64,000 nucleotides of DNA from the NCBI GenBank assembly GCA_014650015.1, contig BMUD01000006.1, forward strand, positions 303,203-367,202. The letters run 5' to 3'. Shown piece by piece: positions 31,367 to 40,184 of this stretch. The notes under the pieces are model-generated. The model was given only the letters and a program-made list of their open reading frames with translations, was not told the origin of the DNA and did not search any database. Each line of letters begins with the position of its first letter. The stretch's first letter is position 1. A program made the position numbers and the translations under genes. The stretch is from Streptomyces griseoloalbus. GTDB taxonomy: Bacteria; Actinomycetota; Actinomycetes; Streptomycetales; Streptomycetaceae.

Positions 31367-32341
31367 TCAGCGCCAGTCGTCGATCACGTAGGCGTCAGGG
31401 TGGCTGTAGCCAGGTTCGTTGGGCTTGTGCATGGCCACGCCTTGCAGCCAGGTACGGAAACCGCGGTCGACCATGCGCCGGTAGGCGTCCTGGTGGGCCA
31501 GGTTCATTCCGGCGTCCAGTTGTGCCAGTCCCTTCTCGGTGGCCAGCTGCTCGCACGCGTTCAGCAGTCGTTCGAACCGGTCCGCGGCGTCCGGGCCAGG
31601 GCGTACGGCGCCGAATTTGACGAAGCACACGTCCTCACCGGCCTCCGACCCCGCTCCGCAGTGGCAGACAGCCAGACCGTCGAGGCCGGAGTCGGCGCCC
31701 TCGAGGAGGATGGTGTCACCGAGCCCCTGCGCCTGTGTGGCCGTGATCTCGCGCTCCAGGCTCAGGCCCTCGTACACGGCCCCCGTCAGTGCGCGACTGA
31801 GGCTCAGTGCGTCGGGCCGTTCGGCGGCGGTCAGCTCGCCGTACAGCACTCGGCCGGGGACCGCGGCACTGACGGCGACCTGTTTCCTCATGATGGCTGT
31901 GAGGAATCGGGGCCAGAAACCGTACCGGCGGTAGAGCTCGAGGTGCTTGGGACTGTGCGAGAAGGTGAACAGGCCGAGGTGGCGGTTCTCCCAGGTGTCG
32001 AAGCAGGCCATGACCGGTTCCATGAGGCGCCTGCCGATGCCCTGGTCCCACAGATCCGGACGCACGGTCAGCGGGCCGAAGAACCCGACGCTGCCCCAGT
32101 TGGCGGCGAAGTTCGATCCGACGACCTCGCCCCCGACGGTCGCTGCGAAGGCCGCGTGTGGATCTGCCGCCCAGCGGGTGCGGACATAGTCGGCGGTCCC
32201 GAAGAACGTCTCCGGCTCAGGAGCCCCGAGGAAGGTCCCGAAGGCGACCCTGAAGATCGCGTCGGCCCGATCCAGGTCCGGCTCGACCAGCGGGCGGACC
32301 GACACCGGGGCGGCGACACTCGTTCGCTTCGCTGCGGGCAT
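31367..32341 (-). CDS. GNAT-family N-acetyltransferase
   Basis: The 324-residue protein starts at ATG 32341 (MPAAKRTSVAAPVSVRPLVE), preceded by GGGAGAGCG. The first half has a GNAT fold: VRPLVEPDLDRADAIFRVAF, the beta strand GGEVVGSNFAANWG and the acetyl-CoA-binding V-R-P-D-L-W-D-Q-G-I-G-R-R-L-M motif (VRPxxxxxGIGRRL). The second half (about 160-320) resembles a degenerate second GNAT or SCP-like domain, as in large GNATs that act on aminoglycoside or protein substrates. It stands alone; its C-terminus abuts an IS630 remnant. Substrate unknown. Confidence 0.87.
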   Translation of the reverse strand: MPAAKRTSVAAPVSVRPLVEPDLDRADAIFRVAFGTFLGAPEPETFFGTADYVRTRWAADPHAAFAATVGGEVVGSNFAANWGSVGFFGPLTVRPDLWDQGIGRRLMEPVMACFDTWENRHLGLFTFSHSPKHLELYRRYGFWPRFLTAIMRKQVAVSAAVPGRVLYGELTAAERPDALSLSRALTGAVYEGLSLEREITATQAQGLGDTILLEGADSGLDGLAVCHCGAGSEAGEDVCFVKFGAVRPGPDAADRFERLLNACEQLATEKGLAQLDAGMNLAHQDAYRRMVDRGFRTWLQGVAMHKPNEPGYSHPDAYVIDDWR

Positions 32342-32670
32342 GATCGCTCTCCCTTCCGCCCCCGGTTCCATCGCACCACGGACGTGCGCCGCGGGCGAAG
32401 CGACCGGTCCGGCGCTACCTCAGGGATCGAGCGGTCGCGTTCCCCGACGACCGGGCGGCCGTCTTCCGACGTCAACGACCGGGCGTGGAACTGCCCTCTC
32501 GTCGCGGCCGGAGTGATCCTCCCGCCGAAGCCGGGCGAGCGTCACCGGGCGGCCGTACACACCTCATGCCGAGTAGCGACGCACGGACCCGGAGGGCCGT
32601 GGACAGCCTGTCCGCGGGCGCCGATCCGGCGCCGGACGGCCCAGAGGCGGCCCAGGGCCAGTGACACGCG
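32342..32670. other. Intergenic stretch, nothing recognised
   Basis: This gap between the GNAT start and the glnA2-like terminator should carry the GNAT promoter. Frames within it are short shadows without ribosome sites or motifs. Confidence 0.4.
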
Positions 32671-32703
32671 ATGGGGCCGACGGTCCGCGACCGTCGGCCC
32701 CAT
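32671..32703 (-). terminator. Hairpin terminator of the glutamine-synthetase-like gene
   Basis: Perfect 14-base arms (32671-32684 and 32690-32703) with a CCGCG loop lie 36 bases past the minus-strand stop at 32739. Confidence 0.9.
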
Positions 32704-32738
32704 GTGCCGAATGCAGAGGAACCCGCTGCGGCCCGCGG

Positions 32739-34100
32739 TTACAGCACCGGAAGGTTCTTGCGCAGTTCGAAGGCCGTGACCTCGGAGCGGTACTCCTCCC
32801 ATTCCTGCTTCTTGTTGCGCAGGAAGAAGTCGAAGACGTGCTCGCCGAGGGTCTCGGCGACCAGGTCGCTGCGCTCCATCAGGGTCAGCGCCTCGCCCAG
32901 GTTCTGGGGCAGCGGCTCGATGCCGAGCGCCCGGCGCTCCGCGTCGGAGAGGGCCCAGACGTCGTCCTCGGCACCCGGCGGGAGTTCGTAGCCCTCCTCG
33001 ATGCCCTTCAGGCCGGCGGCCAGGAGCAGGGCGTACGCCAGGTACGGGTTGGCGCCGGAGTCGAGGGAGCGGACCTCCACCCGGGCCGAGCCGGTCTTTC
33101 CGGGCTTGTACATGGGCACGCGGACCAGGGCCGAGCGGTTGTTGTGGCCCCAGCAGATGTACGACGGGGCCTCGCCGCCGGCACCGGCCGTGCGCTCCGC
33201 GCCGCCCCAGATGCGCTTGTAGGAGTTGACCCACTGGTTGGTGACCGCGGAGATCTCCGCCGCGTGCCGCAGCAGGCCCGCGATGAAGGAGCGGCCGACC
33301 TTGGAGAGCTGGTACTCCGCGCCGGACTCGTAGAAGGCGTTGCGGTCGCCCTCGAAGAGGGACAGGTGGGTGTGCATGCCGGAGCCGGGGTGCTCGGAGA
33401 AGGGCTTGGGCATGAAGGTCGCCTGGACGCCCTGTTCGAGCGCCACCTGCTTCATGACCAGGCGGAACGTCATGATGTTGTCCGCCGTCGAGAGCGCGTC
33501 CGCGTAGCGCAGATCGATCTCCTGCTGGCCCGGGGCGCCCTCGTGGTGGGAGAACTCCACCGAGATGCCCATCGACTCCAGCATGGTGATCGCCTGGCGG
33601 CGGAAGTCCATGCCGACGTTCTGCGGGGTGTGGTCGAAGTAGCCGGAGTTGTCCGCGGGAGTCGGCCGGCTGCCGTCGACCGGCTTGTTCTTCAGCAGGA
33701 AGAACTCGATCTCCGGGTGCGTGTAGAAGGTGAAACCCAGGTCGGAGGTGCGGGCGAGGGCACGCTTGAGGACGTAGCGCGGGTCCGCGAAGGACGGGGA
33801 GCCGTCCGGCATCAGGATGTCGCAGAACATGCGGGCCGTTCCCGGGGCCTCGGCGCGCCAGGGGAGGACCTGGAAGGTCGACGGGTCCGGCTTGGCGATC
33901 ATGTCGGACTCGTACACCCGGGCGAAGCCCTCGATGGCGGAGCCGTCGAAGCCGATCCCTTCATCAAACGCCTGTTCGAGCTCGGCGGGGGCGACGGCCA
34001 CCGACTTGAGGAAGCCCAGCACGTCGGTGAACCACAGGCGCACGAACCGGATGTCGCGCTCCTCCAACGTCCGGAGCACGAATTCCTGCTGCTTGTCCAT
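32739..34100 (-). CDS. glnA2: Glutamine-synthetase-like enzyme, GlnA2 (gamma-glutamylpolyamine synthetase)
   Basis: The 453-residue protein starts at ATG 34100 (MDKQQEFVLRTLEERDIRF), with GGAAGCGGAAG just upstream; an ATG five codons earlier is less well placed. GSI motifs are VRLWFTDVLGFLKSVAVAP, FDGSAIEGFARV, HPEIEFFLL, GQQEIDLRY, GSGMHTHLSLF and NPYLAYALLLAAGL. The adenylylation segment (NLYDLPPEE in true GlnA) is replaced by GYELPPGAED, without the regulatory tyrosine context. Location, length and sequence match S. coelicolor GlnA2 (SCO2241), shown by others to glutamylate polyamines rather than make glutamine. I infer the same role here: ATP-dependent gamma-glutamylation of putrescine, spermidine or similar, for polyamine use and detoxification. 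True GS activity is not excluded by eye. Confidence 0.9.
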   Translation of the reverse strand: MDKQQEFVLRTLEERDIRFVRLWFTDVLGFLKSVAVAPAELEQAFDEGIGFDGSAIEGFARVYESDMIAKPDPSTFQVLPWRAEAPGTARMFCDILMPDGSPSFADPRYVLKRALARTSDLGFTFYTHPEIEFFLLKNKPVDGSRPTPADNSGYFDHTPQNVGMDFRRQAITMLESMGISVEFSHHEGAPGQQEIDLRYADALSTADNIMTFRLVMKQVALEQGVQATFMPKPFSEHPGSGMHTHLSLFEGDRNAFYESGAEYQLSKVGRSFIAGLLRHAAEISAVTNQWVNSYKRIWGGAERTAGAGGEAPSYICWGHNNRSALVRVPMYKPGKTGSARVEVRSLDSGANPYLAYALLLAAGLKGIEEGYELPPGAEDDVWALSDAERRALGIEPLPQNLGEALTLMERSDLVAETLGEHVFDFFLRNKKQEWEEYRSEVTAFELRKNLPVL

Positions 34101-34341
34101 CTTCCGCTTCCCCATCCTTGCCGGTCAGGCCGCCTGTCCGCTCCCGCACCACGGGAGGCGGCCGGGCTCCCGAGCATCCCACCACACCAGCGTTTCATAC
34201 GCGTTGCCGACCTTGATCGGACGGCTGACCGCGGCGTGAACGCCTGGCACACGACAGGTGTACCGCTCCGGCACCCATCTTGCCCGCTCGGGCGCGCATC
34301 CGTAACGGGCGGCCCTTCGGCACGTTCGGCGAGCCGCCGGC

Positions 34342-34785
34342 TCACGGTCTCGGAGAGATGCCCAGCAGGAGCGGGCCCGTGGGTTCCGTGACGAGGTCCG
34401 CCACCGTGATCGGGTCCAGCGAGGCGTGGAACGCCTCCCGGGCCCGGCGCAGGGCGCCGCGCAGCCGGCAGGCGGAGCTCAGCGGGCAGGCGGCCGAGGT
34501 CGCCGTGCCCTCGCAGTCGACGACGTCCCCCTCGCCCTCGAAGGCCCGGACCAGTGCGCCCACCGAGGCGGTGCGGCCCTGCTCCGTGAGGGCGAGACCG
34601 CCGCCCCGGCCGCGGCGGGCCGTAAGCAGCCCCATGTGCTGGAGCTCGGCGACGACCTTCGCGGCATGGGTGTACGGCACGTCCATCGCCGCCGCGACGT
34701 CCCGCGTCGTCGGGTTGGACTCGCCGGCCACGGCGAGGCGCATGAGGACCCGCAGGGCCAGGTCGGTGGAGCGCAGCAGCCGCAT
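34342..34785 (-). CDS. Rrf2-family Fe-S regulator, NsrR-like
   Basis: The 147-residue protein starts at ATG 34785 (MRLLRSTDLALRVLMRLAVA). The winged helix includes TTRDVAAAMDVPYTHAAKVV and ELQHMGLLTARRGRGGGLAL, very like NsrR. Three cysteines follow in DCEGTATSAAC and PLSSAC (after the first C: spacing 8, then 5), whereas Streptomyces NsrR has two spacings of 5. The C-terminal helix AFHASLDPITVADLV is also NsrR-like. It probably binds a [4Fe-4S] or [2Fe-2S] cluster and senses nitric oxide or redox state, but the altered spacing may change ligation. No flavohaemoglobin gene is nearby, so its regulon is elsewhere. Confidence 0.88.
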   Translation of the reverse strand: MRLLRSTDLALRVLMRLAVAGESNPTTRDVAAAMDVPYTHAAKVVAELQHMGLLTARRGRGGGLALTEQGRTASVGALVRAFEGEGDVVDCEGTATSAACPLSSACRLRGALRRAREAFHASLDPITVADLVTEPTGPLLLGISPRP

Positions 34786-35030
34786 ACCGGGCAGCGTAGG
34801 TAATGCGCATCGACGGTTCAATTTTTTGGTGGGGGGTGGGGGCGGGCGGAAAAGGCGCGTATGCGGGTGCGCGAGGCGGGTGGGTGGTGCGGGTGGGTGA
34901 GTGGTGCCGGTGAGTGGTGCGGAGGCGCGTGCATGCCGGTCTGATGGACGAGACCTCTACGACTCGTCCTCCTTCCCCATTACGATCAGCTCACCCGTTC
35001 GTCACACTTCTCCCCCGAAGGACACTCCCC

Positions 35031-35696
35031 ATGGGCTCCGCCAAGAAGAGCAGCGCGACCCGCACGGCGCGCATAGAGGAGATGCGGCGCGCCGAGAAGG
35101 CCCGCGAGCGCCGTGCCCGGATCCTCACCATCGCCGCCAGCGTGGTGATCGTCGCCGGGCTCGTCGTCGGCGGTGTGGTGCTCGTCCAGTCGCAGTCGGA
35201 CGACGACGGCAGCAGCGCGTCGGGCGACTCCAAGAACTCCGGCCAGTTCGTCACGGGCACGGACGGCGTGCGGAAGTGGGAGGGCACGCTGGGGCGCAAT
35301 CACGTCACCAAGGCCGTGAGCTACCCCGTCTCGCCTCCGGTGGGCGGTGACCACAACCCCGTGTGGATGAACTGCAACGGGGACGTCTACACCGACGAGA
35401 TCAACAACACCAACGCCGTCCACTCGCTGGAGCACGGCGCGGTGTGGGTGACGTACAACGCCTCGGCCGACAAGGCGGACGTCGACGCGCTCGCGGCGAA
35501 GGTGAAGAAGACGCCGTACACGCTGATGAGCCCGGTCGACGACCAGAAGGACCCGATCCTGCTCACCGCCTGGGGGCACCAGCGTGCGGTGACCGGTGCC
35601 GACGACCCGGACGTGGACGCGTTCCTCGAGAAGTTCGTCCAGGGGCAGCAGACTCCCGAGCCGGGGGCGGCCTGTACCAACGGGCTGTCCAAGTGA
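35031..35696 (+). CDS. DUF3105 membrane-anchored protein
   Basis: The 221-residue protein starts at ATG 35031 behind GAAGGACACTCCCC. A basic cytoplasmic N-terminus (residues 1-36) precedes one transmembrane segment (about 37-56, ILTIAASVVIVAGLVVGGVV). The external part is DUF3105: SPPVGGDHNPVWMNCNGDVY, then the HSLEHGAVWVTYN core with two histidines and later a conserved CTN at the end. In actinobacteria this family is often paired with DUF305, and both are thought to bind metals such as copper (inference). The two genes overlap by 4 bases. Confidence 0.9.
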   Translation: MGSAKKSSATRTARIEEMRRAEKARERRARILTIAASVVIVAGLVVGGVVLVQSQSDDDGSSASGDSKNSGQFVTGTDGVRKWEGTLGRNHVTKAVSYPVSPPVGGDHNPVWMNCNGDVYTDEINNTNAVHSLEHGAVWVTYNASADKADVDALAAKVKKTPYTLMSPVDDQKDPILLTAWGHQRAVTGADDPDVDAFLEKFVQGQQTPEPGAACTNGLSK

Positions 35697-36313
35697 GGCA
35701 GCTGGGTCTGATCGTGGGGGCCGCGGCGACGGCGCTCGTCGCGGCCGGCGCGATCACCTACGCGGTGGCCGGGGACGAGGGGTCGGACGGGACTCCGTCG
35801 GCCGGGTCCGCGGACGCCGGGTTCGCCCGGGACATGGCCGTGCATCATCAGCAGGCCGTCGAGATGTCGTACATCGTGCGGGACCGGACGGACGACGAGG
35901 AGGTCCGGCGGCTCGCCTACGACATCGCCCAGACGCAGGCAAACCAGCGGGGCATGCTGCTGGGCTGGCTCGATCTGTGGGAACTGCCGAAGGTGTCCGC
36001 CGAGCCGCCGATGACCTGGATGGGCATGGGCGACATGGCCTCCGGCAAGGACGGGGCGCTGATGCCGGGGATGGCGACGAACGCCGAGATGAAGCGGCTG
36101 GGGTCGCTCGGTGGTGAGCGGGCCGAGGTCTTCTATCTGCAGCTCATGACGGACCACCACAAGGGTGGGGTGCACATGGCGCAGGGGTGTGTCCGCGCGT
36201 GCGAGGTCGGCGTGGAGAAGCGGCTCGCCCGGGGCATGGTCGAGGCGCAGGAGTCGGAGATCAAGCTGATGGCGGGGATGTTGCGGGAGCGCGGGGCCGC
36301 GCCTCGCGAGTGA
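35693..36313 (+). CDS. DUF305 family exported protein
   Basis: The 206-residue protein starts at GTG 35693, whose bases overlap the DUF3105 stop (GTGA), so translation is coupled. An N-terminal signal or anchor (LGLIVGAAATALVAAGAITY) leads to an external helical domain with two DUF305 copies of the HH motif: FARDMAVHHQQAVEMS and LQLMTDHHKGGVHMAQ. The His and Met residues resemble ferritin-like copper-binding proteins. A role in periplasmic copper handling is inferred from this pattern and pairing, not shown. Confidence 0.9.
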   Translation: MRQLGLIVGAAATALVAAGAITYAVAGDEGSDGTPSAGSADAGFARDMAVHHQQAVEMSYIVRDRTDDEEVRRLAYDIAQTQANQRGMLLGWLDLWELPKVSAEPPMTWMGMGDMASGKDGALMPGMATNAEMKRLGSLGGERAEVFYLQLMTDHHKGGVHMAQGCVRACEVGVEKRLARGMVEAQESEIKLMAGMLRERGAAPRE

Positions 36314-36389
36314 CGGCTCGGCCCCGGGGGTGGGGGGCGGCTGTCCGTCCCCCAGCACATCGCGTCGTTTTGACGATTACACTGGGCCC

Positions 36390-38159
36390 GTGCCTCAACT
36401 ACGTCTCGCCCTGAATCAGATCGACTCGAGCGTCGGTGACCTCGCCGGCAACGCCGAAACGATGATCCGCTGGACCCGGCACTCCGCCGAGCAGGGAGCC
36501 CACCTCGTGGCGTTCCCGGAGATGGCGCTGACCGGGTATCCCGTCGAGGACCTCGCCCTCAGGTCGTCCTTCGTGGAAGCCTCGCGGGCGGCGCTGCGCT
36601 CGCTTGCCGCGCGGCTCGCCGAGGAGGGCTTCGGGGACCTTCCGGTGATCGTCGGCTACCTCGACCGCAGCGCCGCCGCCCAGCCGAAGTACGGGCAGCC
36701 GGCCGGTGCGCCGCAGAACGCCGGGGCCGTGCTGTACGGGGGTGAGGTGGTGCTGCGCTACGCCAAGCACCACCTGCCGAACTACGGCGTCTTCGACGAG
36801 TTCCGGTACTTCGTGCCCGGCGACACCATGCCGGTGGTGCGGGTGCGCGGGGTCGACGTCGCCCTCGCCATCTGTGAGGACCTGTGGCAGGACGGGGGGC
36901 GGGTGCCGGCGGCGCGGTCGGCGCATGCCGGACTGCTGCTGTCGGTCAACGCCTCGCCGTACGAGCGGGACAAGGACGACACCCGGCTGGAGCTGGTGCG
37001 CAAGCGGGCGCAGGAGGCCGGGTGCACGACCGCCTACCTCGCGATGATGGGCGGGCAGGACGAGCTCGTCTTCGACGGGGACTCGATCGTCGTCGACCGT
37101 GACGGTGAGGTCGTGGCGCGGGCGCCGCAGTTCGCGGAGGCGTGTGTCGTCGTCGACCTGGAGCTGCCCGCCGCGGAGGCCGACGCGCCCACGGGGGTCG
37201 TGGACGACGGGTTGCGGATCGACCGGGTGGTGTTGTCGGAGGCGCCGGTGCCCGCGTACGACGCCGAGCTCGGCGGTGCGTACGCGGAGCGGCTCGACGA
37301 CGACGACGAGGAGGTGTACTCCGCACTGGTCGTGGGGCTGCGGGCGTATGTCGCGAAGAACGGGTTCCGGTCCGTGCTGATCGGGTTGTCCGGGGGGATC
37401 GACTCGGCGTTGGTCGCCGCGATCGCCTGTGATGCGGTGGGCGCCGAGAACGTGTACGGCGTGTCCATGCCGTCGAAGTACTCGTCCGGGCACTCGAAGG
37501 ACGATGCGGCGGAGCTGGCGCGGCGTACGGGGTTGAACTTCCGGACCGTGGCGATCGAGCCGATGTTCGACGCGTACATGGGGGCGCTGGGGCTGACGGG
37601 GCTGGCGGAGGAGAATCTGCAGTCCCGGCTGCGGGGGACGCTGCTGATGGCGATCTCCAACCAGGAGGGGCACATCGTGCTGGCGCCCGGCAACAAGTCG
37701 GAGCTGGCGGTGGGGTACTCGACGCTGTACGGGGACTCCGTGGGGGCGTACGGGCCGATCAAGGACGTGTACAAGACGTCGGTGTTCCGGTTGGCGCGGT
37801 GGCGTAACCGGGCGGCGGTGGAGCGGGGGCAGACGCCGCCGATTCCGGAGAACTCGATCTCCAAGCCGCCGAGTGCGGAGTTGCGGCCGGGGCAGGTCGA
37901 CACGGACTCGTTGCCGGACTATCCGGTGCTGGACGCGATCCTGGAGCTGTATGTGGACCGGGACCGGGGGGCGGACGAGATCGTCGCGGCCGGGTTCGAC
38001 CGGGAGCTGGTGACGAAGACGCTGCGGATGGTGGACCGGGCGGAGTACAAGCGGCGGCAGTATCCGCCGGGGACGAAGATCTCGCCGAAGGGGTTCGGGA
38101 AGGACCGGCGGTTGCCGATCACCAACGGGTGGCGGGAGCAGTTGCCTCCGGTGGGGTGA
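36390..38159 (+). CDS. nadE: Glutamine-dependent NAD+ synthetase NadE
   Basis: The 589-residue enzyme starts at GTG 36390 (MPQLRLALNQIDSSVGDLAG). The N-terminal amidase (about 1-270) has the Glu-Lys-Cys triad in FPEMALTGYP, YAKHHLPNYG and AICEDLW; it releases ammonia from glutamine. The C-terminal NAD synthetase (about 300-560) has the ATP-binding SGGIDSAL, the KSELAVGYSTLYGD segment and EIKDVYKTSVF-like region. It makes NAD+ from deamido-NAD+, ATP and glutamine as the last step of NAD biosynthesis. The length fits the glutamine-dependent bacterial/mycobacterial class. Codon use turns to more GGG/TTG usage near the end, which flows into the repeat region. Confidence 0.97.
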   Translation: MPQLRLALNQIDSSVGDLAGNAETMIRWTRHSAEQGAHLVAFPEMALTGYPVEDLALRSSFVEASRAALRSLAARLAEEGFGDLPVIVGYLDRSAAAQPKYGQPAGAPQNAGAVLYGGEVVLRYAKHHLPNYGVFDEFRYFVPGDTMPVVRVRGVDVALAICEDLWQDGGRVPAARSAHAGLLLSVNASPYERDKDDTRLELVRKRAQEAGCTTAYLAMMGGQDELVFDGDSIVVDRDGEVVARAPQFAEACVVVDLELPAAEADAPTGVVDDGLRIDRVVLSEAPVPAYDAELGGAYAERLDDDDEEVYSALVVGLRAYVAKNGFRSVLIGLSGGIDSALVAAIACDAVGAENVYGVSMPSKYSSGHSKDDAAELARRTGLNFRTVAIEPMFDAYMGALGLTGLAEENLQSRLRGTLLMAISNQEGHIVLAPGNKSELAVGYSTLYGDSVGAYGPIKDVYKTSVFRLARWRNRAAVERGQTPPIPENSISKPPSAELRPGQVDTDSLPDYPVLDAILELYVDRDRGADEIVAAGFDRELVTKTLRMVDRAEYKRRQYPPGTKISPKGFGKDRRLPITNGWREQLPPVG

Positions 38160-38171
38160 TGCGGTGGTGAT

Positions 38172-38428
38172 GCCTGCGGCGCGGCGTTCGGTCCGGTGGG
38201 GGTGCGCGTTGTCCGCCTGCGGCGCGGCGTTCGTCCGGTGGGGGTGCGCGTTGTCCGCCTGCGGCGCGGCGTTCGTCCGGTGGGGGTGCGGGTTGTCCGC
38301 CTGCGGTGCGGCGTTCGGTTCGGTGGGGGTGCGGGTTGTCCGCCTGCGGTGCGGCGTTCGGTTCGGTGGGGGTGCGGGTTGTCCGCCTGCGGCGCATGTG
38401 CGGCTTCGGTGGGGGCCGCTGTAGCGCC
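38172..38428. repeat. Tandem array of a 42-43 bp unit downstream of nadE
   Basis: Five near-identical units begin GCCTGCGGYGCGGCGTTCG at 38172, 38215, 38257, 38299 and 38342; a degenerate sixth copy starts at 38385. Each includes GGTGGGGGTGCG and GTTGTCC. Similar arrays between genes are common in Streptomyces. The 38160-38825 gap contains these repeats, a second array, a hairpin element and no gene I can support. Confidence 0.9.
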
Positions 38429-38579
38429 TGCGGGTGGTGGGTGGGTCGGGGCCGGGTCGGGGGTGTCCGTCCTCGGACTGGCGCGGAATCGGTCACTTGA
38501 GAAGCGGGGGGTGCGGACGCGCCAGCCACTGCGGGCGGACACCCCCGCCCCGTCCCCTTCGCGCCGTACGCGGCCCCAG

Positions 38580-38672
38580 CCGCCCACCGCGGCCAGTCAC
38601 TGCCGCCCACCGCCGGCAGCCACCGCCGCCCACCGCCGGCAGTCACTGCCGCCCACTGCGGGCAGTCGTGCC
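38580..38672. repeat. Second tandem array, 23-bp unit
   Basis: Consensus CCGCCCACCGCCGGCAGYCA followed by CYG is repeated about four times, ending in a diverged copy CCGCCCACTGCGGGCAGTC. Sequence differs from the 42-bp array. Confidence 0.75.
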
Positions 38673-38682
38673 GCTGGGGCGA

Positions 38683-38724
38683 TGGGGGTCCCCCCGCTCA
38701 AGCGAAGCCGAGAGTGGGGGAGGG
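38683..38724. repeat. Intergenic hairpin-like element (GGGGGTCC...GAGAGTGGGGG type)
   Basis: GGGGGTCCCCCCGCTC at the left and GAGAGTGGGGG at the right can pair imperfectly around AAGCGAAGCC. A very similar motif recurs in intergenic regions of Streptomyces chromosomes. Possibly a terminator or a dispersed repeat; only one copy is in this window. Confidence 0.45.
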
Positions 38725-38800
38725 TGGGCGCGGCGGCACCCCGCCAACGCCGGGCTGCGCAACCACCCCCCGGCCCACCCGACGCCGGGCGTCCAGCCAG

Positions 38801-38822
38801 GCCCCGCGCCGGGACGCGGGGC
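38801..38822 (-). terminator. Hairpin terminator of the MFS transporter gene
   Basis: GCCCCGCG (38801-38808) pairs with CGCGGGGC (38815-38822), immediately past the stop at 38826. Confidence 0.7.
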
Positions 38823-38825
38823 GTG

Positions 38826-40049
38826 TCAGCTCACGCCGTCCAGGGCCTCCGCCTGCTGCGGCACATGGCCCGCGACCACCCGCTCGCGGCCCGTTCCCGG
38901 CTTCGCGCCGCGGTCCACCGCGTACGCCACCGCCGCCACGCCGATGCCGAAGGCGGAGAGCAGCGCGCCCGCGACCGCCGGGGACGTCGGGCCGAAGCCG
39001 GCTGCCAGGGCCAGGCCGCCGATCCACGCGCCGCCCGCGTTGGCCAGGTTGAAGGCCGCCTGGTTGGCGGAGGAGGCCAGGGAGGGGGCCGCGGCGGCCT
39101 TCTCCATGACCATCAGCTGGAGGGGCGAGCCCGTCGCGAAGGCCGCCGTGCCGAGCAGGGTCACGGCCACCGCGGCGGTGATCTCCGTGCGCATCAGGAG
39201 GGGGAAGAGGGCGAGGATGGCCGTCAGTGAGGCCAGGCCGCCGAAGAGGGTCACGCGCAGGGAGTGGTCGGCCAGGCGCCCGCCCAGGAGGTTGCCGGCC
39301 GTGGCGCCGACGCCGAAGAGGGCGAGCAGCAGCGTGACGCTGGTGTCGGCGTAACCGGCGGAGTCCGTGAGCATCGGGGTGATGTAGCTGTACGCCGCGA
39401 ACAGCGCGCCGAAGCCGGCGACGGTCGTGCCGAGGGCCAGCCAGACCGGCAGGGAGCGCAGGGTGGCCAGTTCGCCGCGCAGGCCCTGCTGCGGGGCGGG
39501 GGTGTGGTCGCGGGGGATCAGGAGGGCCAGGGAGGCGATGGCCGCCAGGCCGATGGCGCTCACGCCGAGGAAGGTCGCCCGCCAGCCGAAGTGCTGGCCC
39601 ATGAGGGTGGCCACGGGGACGCCCGCCACGTTGGCCATGGTCAGGCCCAGGAACATCAGGGAGACGGAGCGCGCCTTGCGTTCCGGGGTCGCCATCGTCA
39701 TGGCCACGACCGCGCCCACGCCGAAGAAGGCGCCGTGCGGAAGGCCGCTGAGGAAGCGGGCGGCCAGGAGCCAGCCGTGGTCGGGGGCGAGCGCCGAGAG
39801 GGCGTTGCCCGCCACGAAGAGGGCCATGAGGGCGATCAGGACGGTGCGGCGGGGCAGCTTCGCCGTCGCGGCGGCGAGCAGCGGGGCACCGATGACCACG
39901 CCGAGGGCGTAGGCCGAGACCAGGTGGCCCGCGCTGGGGATGGAGATGCCCAGGTCGTCCGCGACGTCGGGGAGCAGCCCCATCATCACGAACTCGGTGG
40001 TACCGATGCCGAAGGCACCCACGGCAAGGGCGAGCAGGGCCAGGGGCAT
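38826..40049 (-). CDS. MFS drug/sugar efflux transporter (DHA1-like, Cmx/AraJ type)
   Basis: The 407-residue protein starts at ATG 40049. Twelve hydrophobic segments are visible. FGIGTTEFVMMGLLPDVADD at the start, the A-like ARFLSGLPHGAFFGVGAVVA and the G-x-x-x-G-P/G pattern later mark the DHA1 subgroup that contains AraJ, Cmx chloramphenicol exporters and NepI-like proteins. It would export a small molecule against protons. No regulator is adjacent, and the substrate cannot be inferred. It is followed downstream by a terminator and preceded by a 135-bp gap after the EEP gene end. Confidence 0.9.
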   Translation of the reverse strand: MPLALLALAVGAFGIGTTEFVMMGLLPDVADDLGISIPSAGHLVSAYALGVVIGAPLLAAATAKLPRRTVLIALMALFVAGNALSALAPDHGWLLAARFLSGLPHGAFFGVGAVVAMTMATPERKARSVSLMFLGLTMANVAGVPVATLMGQHFGWRATFLGVSAIGLAAIASLALLIPRDHTPAPQQGLRGELATLRSLPVWLALGTTVAGFGALFAAYSYITPMLTDSAGYADTSVTLLLALFGVGATAGNLLGGRLADHSLRVTLFGGLASLTAILALFPLLMRTEITAAVAVTLLGTAAFATGSPLQLMVMEKAAAAPSLASSANQAAFNLANAGGAWIGGLALAAGFGPTSPAVAGALLSAFGIGVAAVAYAVDRGAKPGTGRERVVAGHVPQQAEALDGVS

Positions 40050-40184
40050 AGAACTACGGACCTTTCGGGACGGTGGAGCGCACTTTGTATGTTCAAGTGC
40101 GGAACAAAGTATCCCGGGTTCCGTATTCCGTCAGGTTGCGGAGGGGTTTCCACGAGGGGAAAAGAGGGCGGATGACCTGGGGTT

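Noticed and set aside
38164-38424. 86-codon ORF with repeated RWGCGLSACGAAF units
   Set aside because: It is a translation of the 42-bp DNA array, without ribosome site; other frames give equal nonsense.
38172-38428. CRISPR array
   Set aside because: The units are adjacent with no unique spacers, and no cas genes are in the window.
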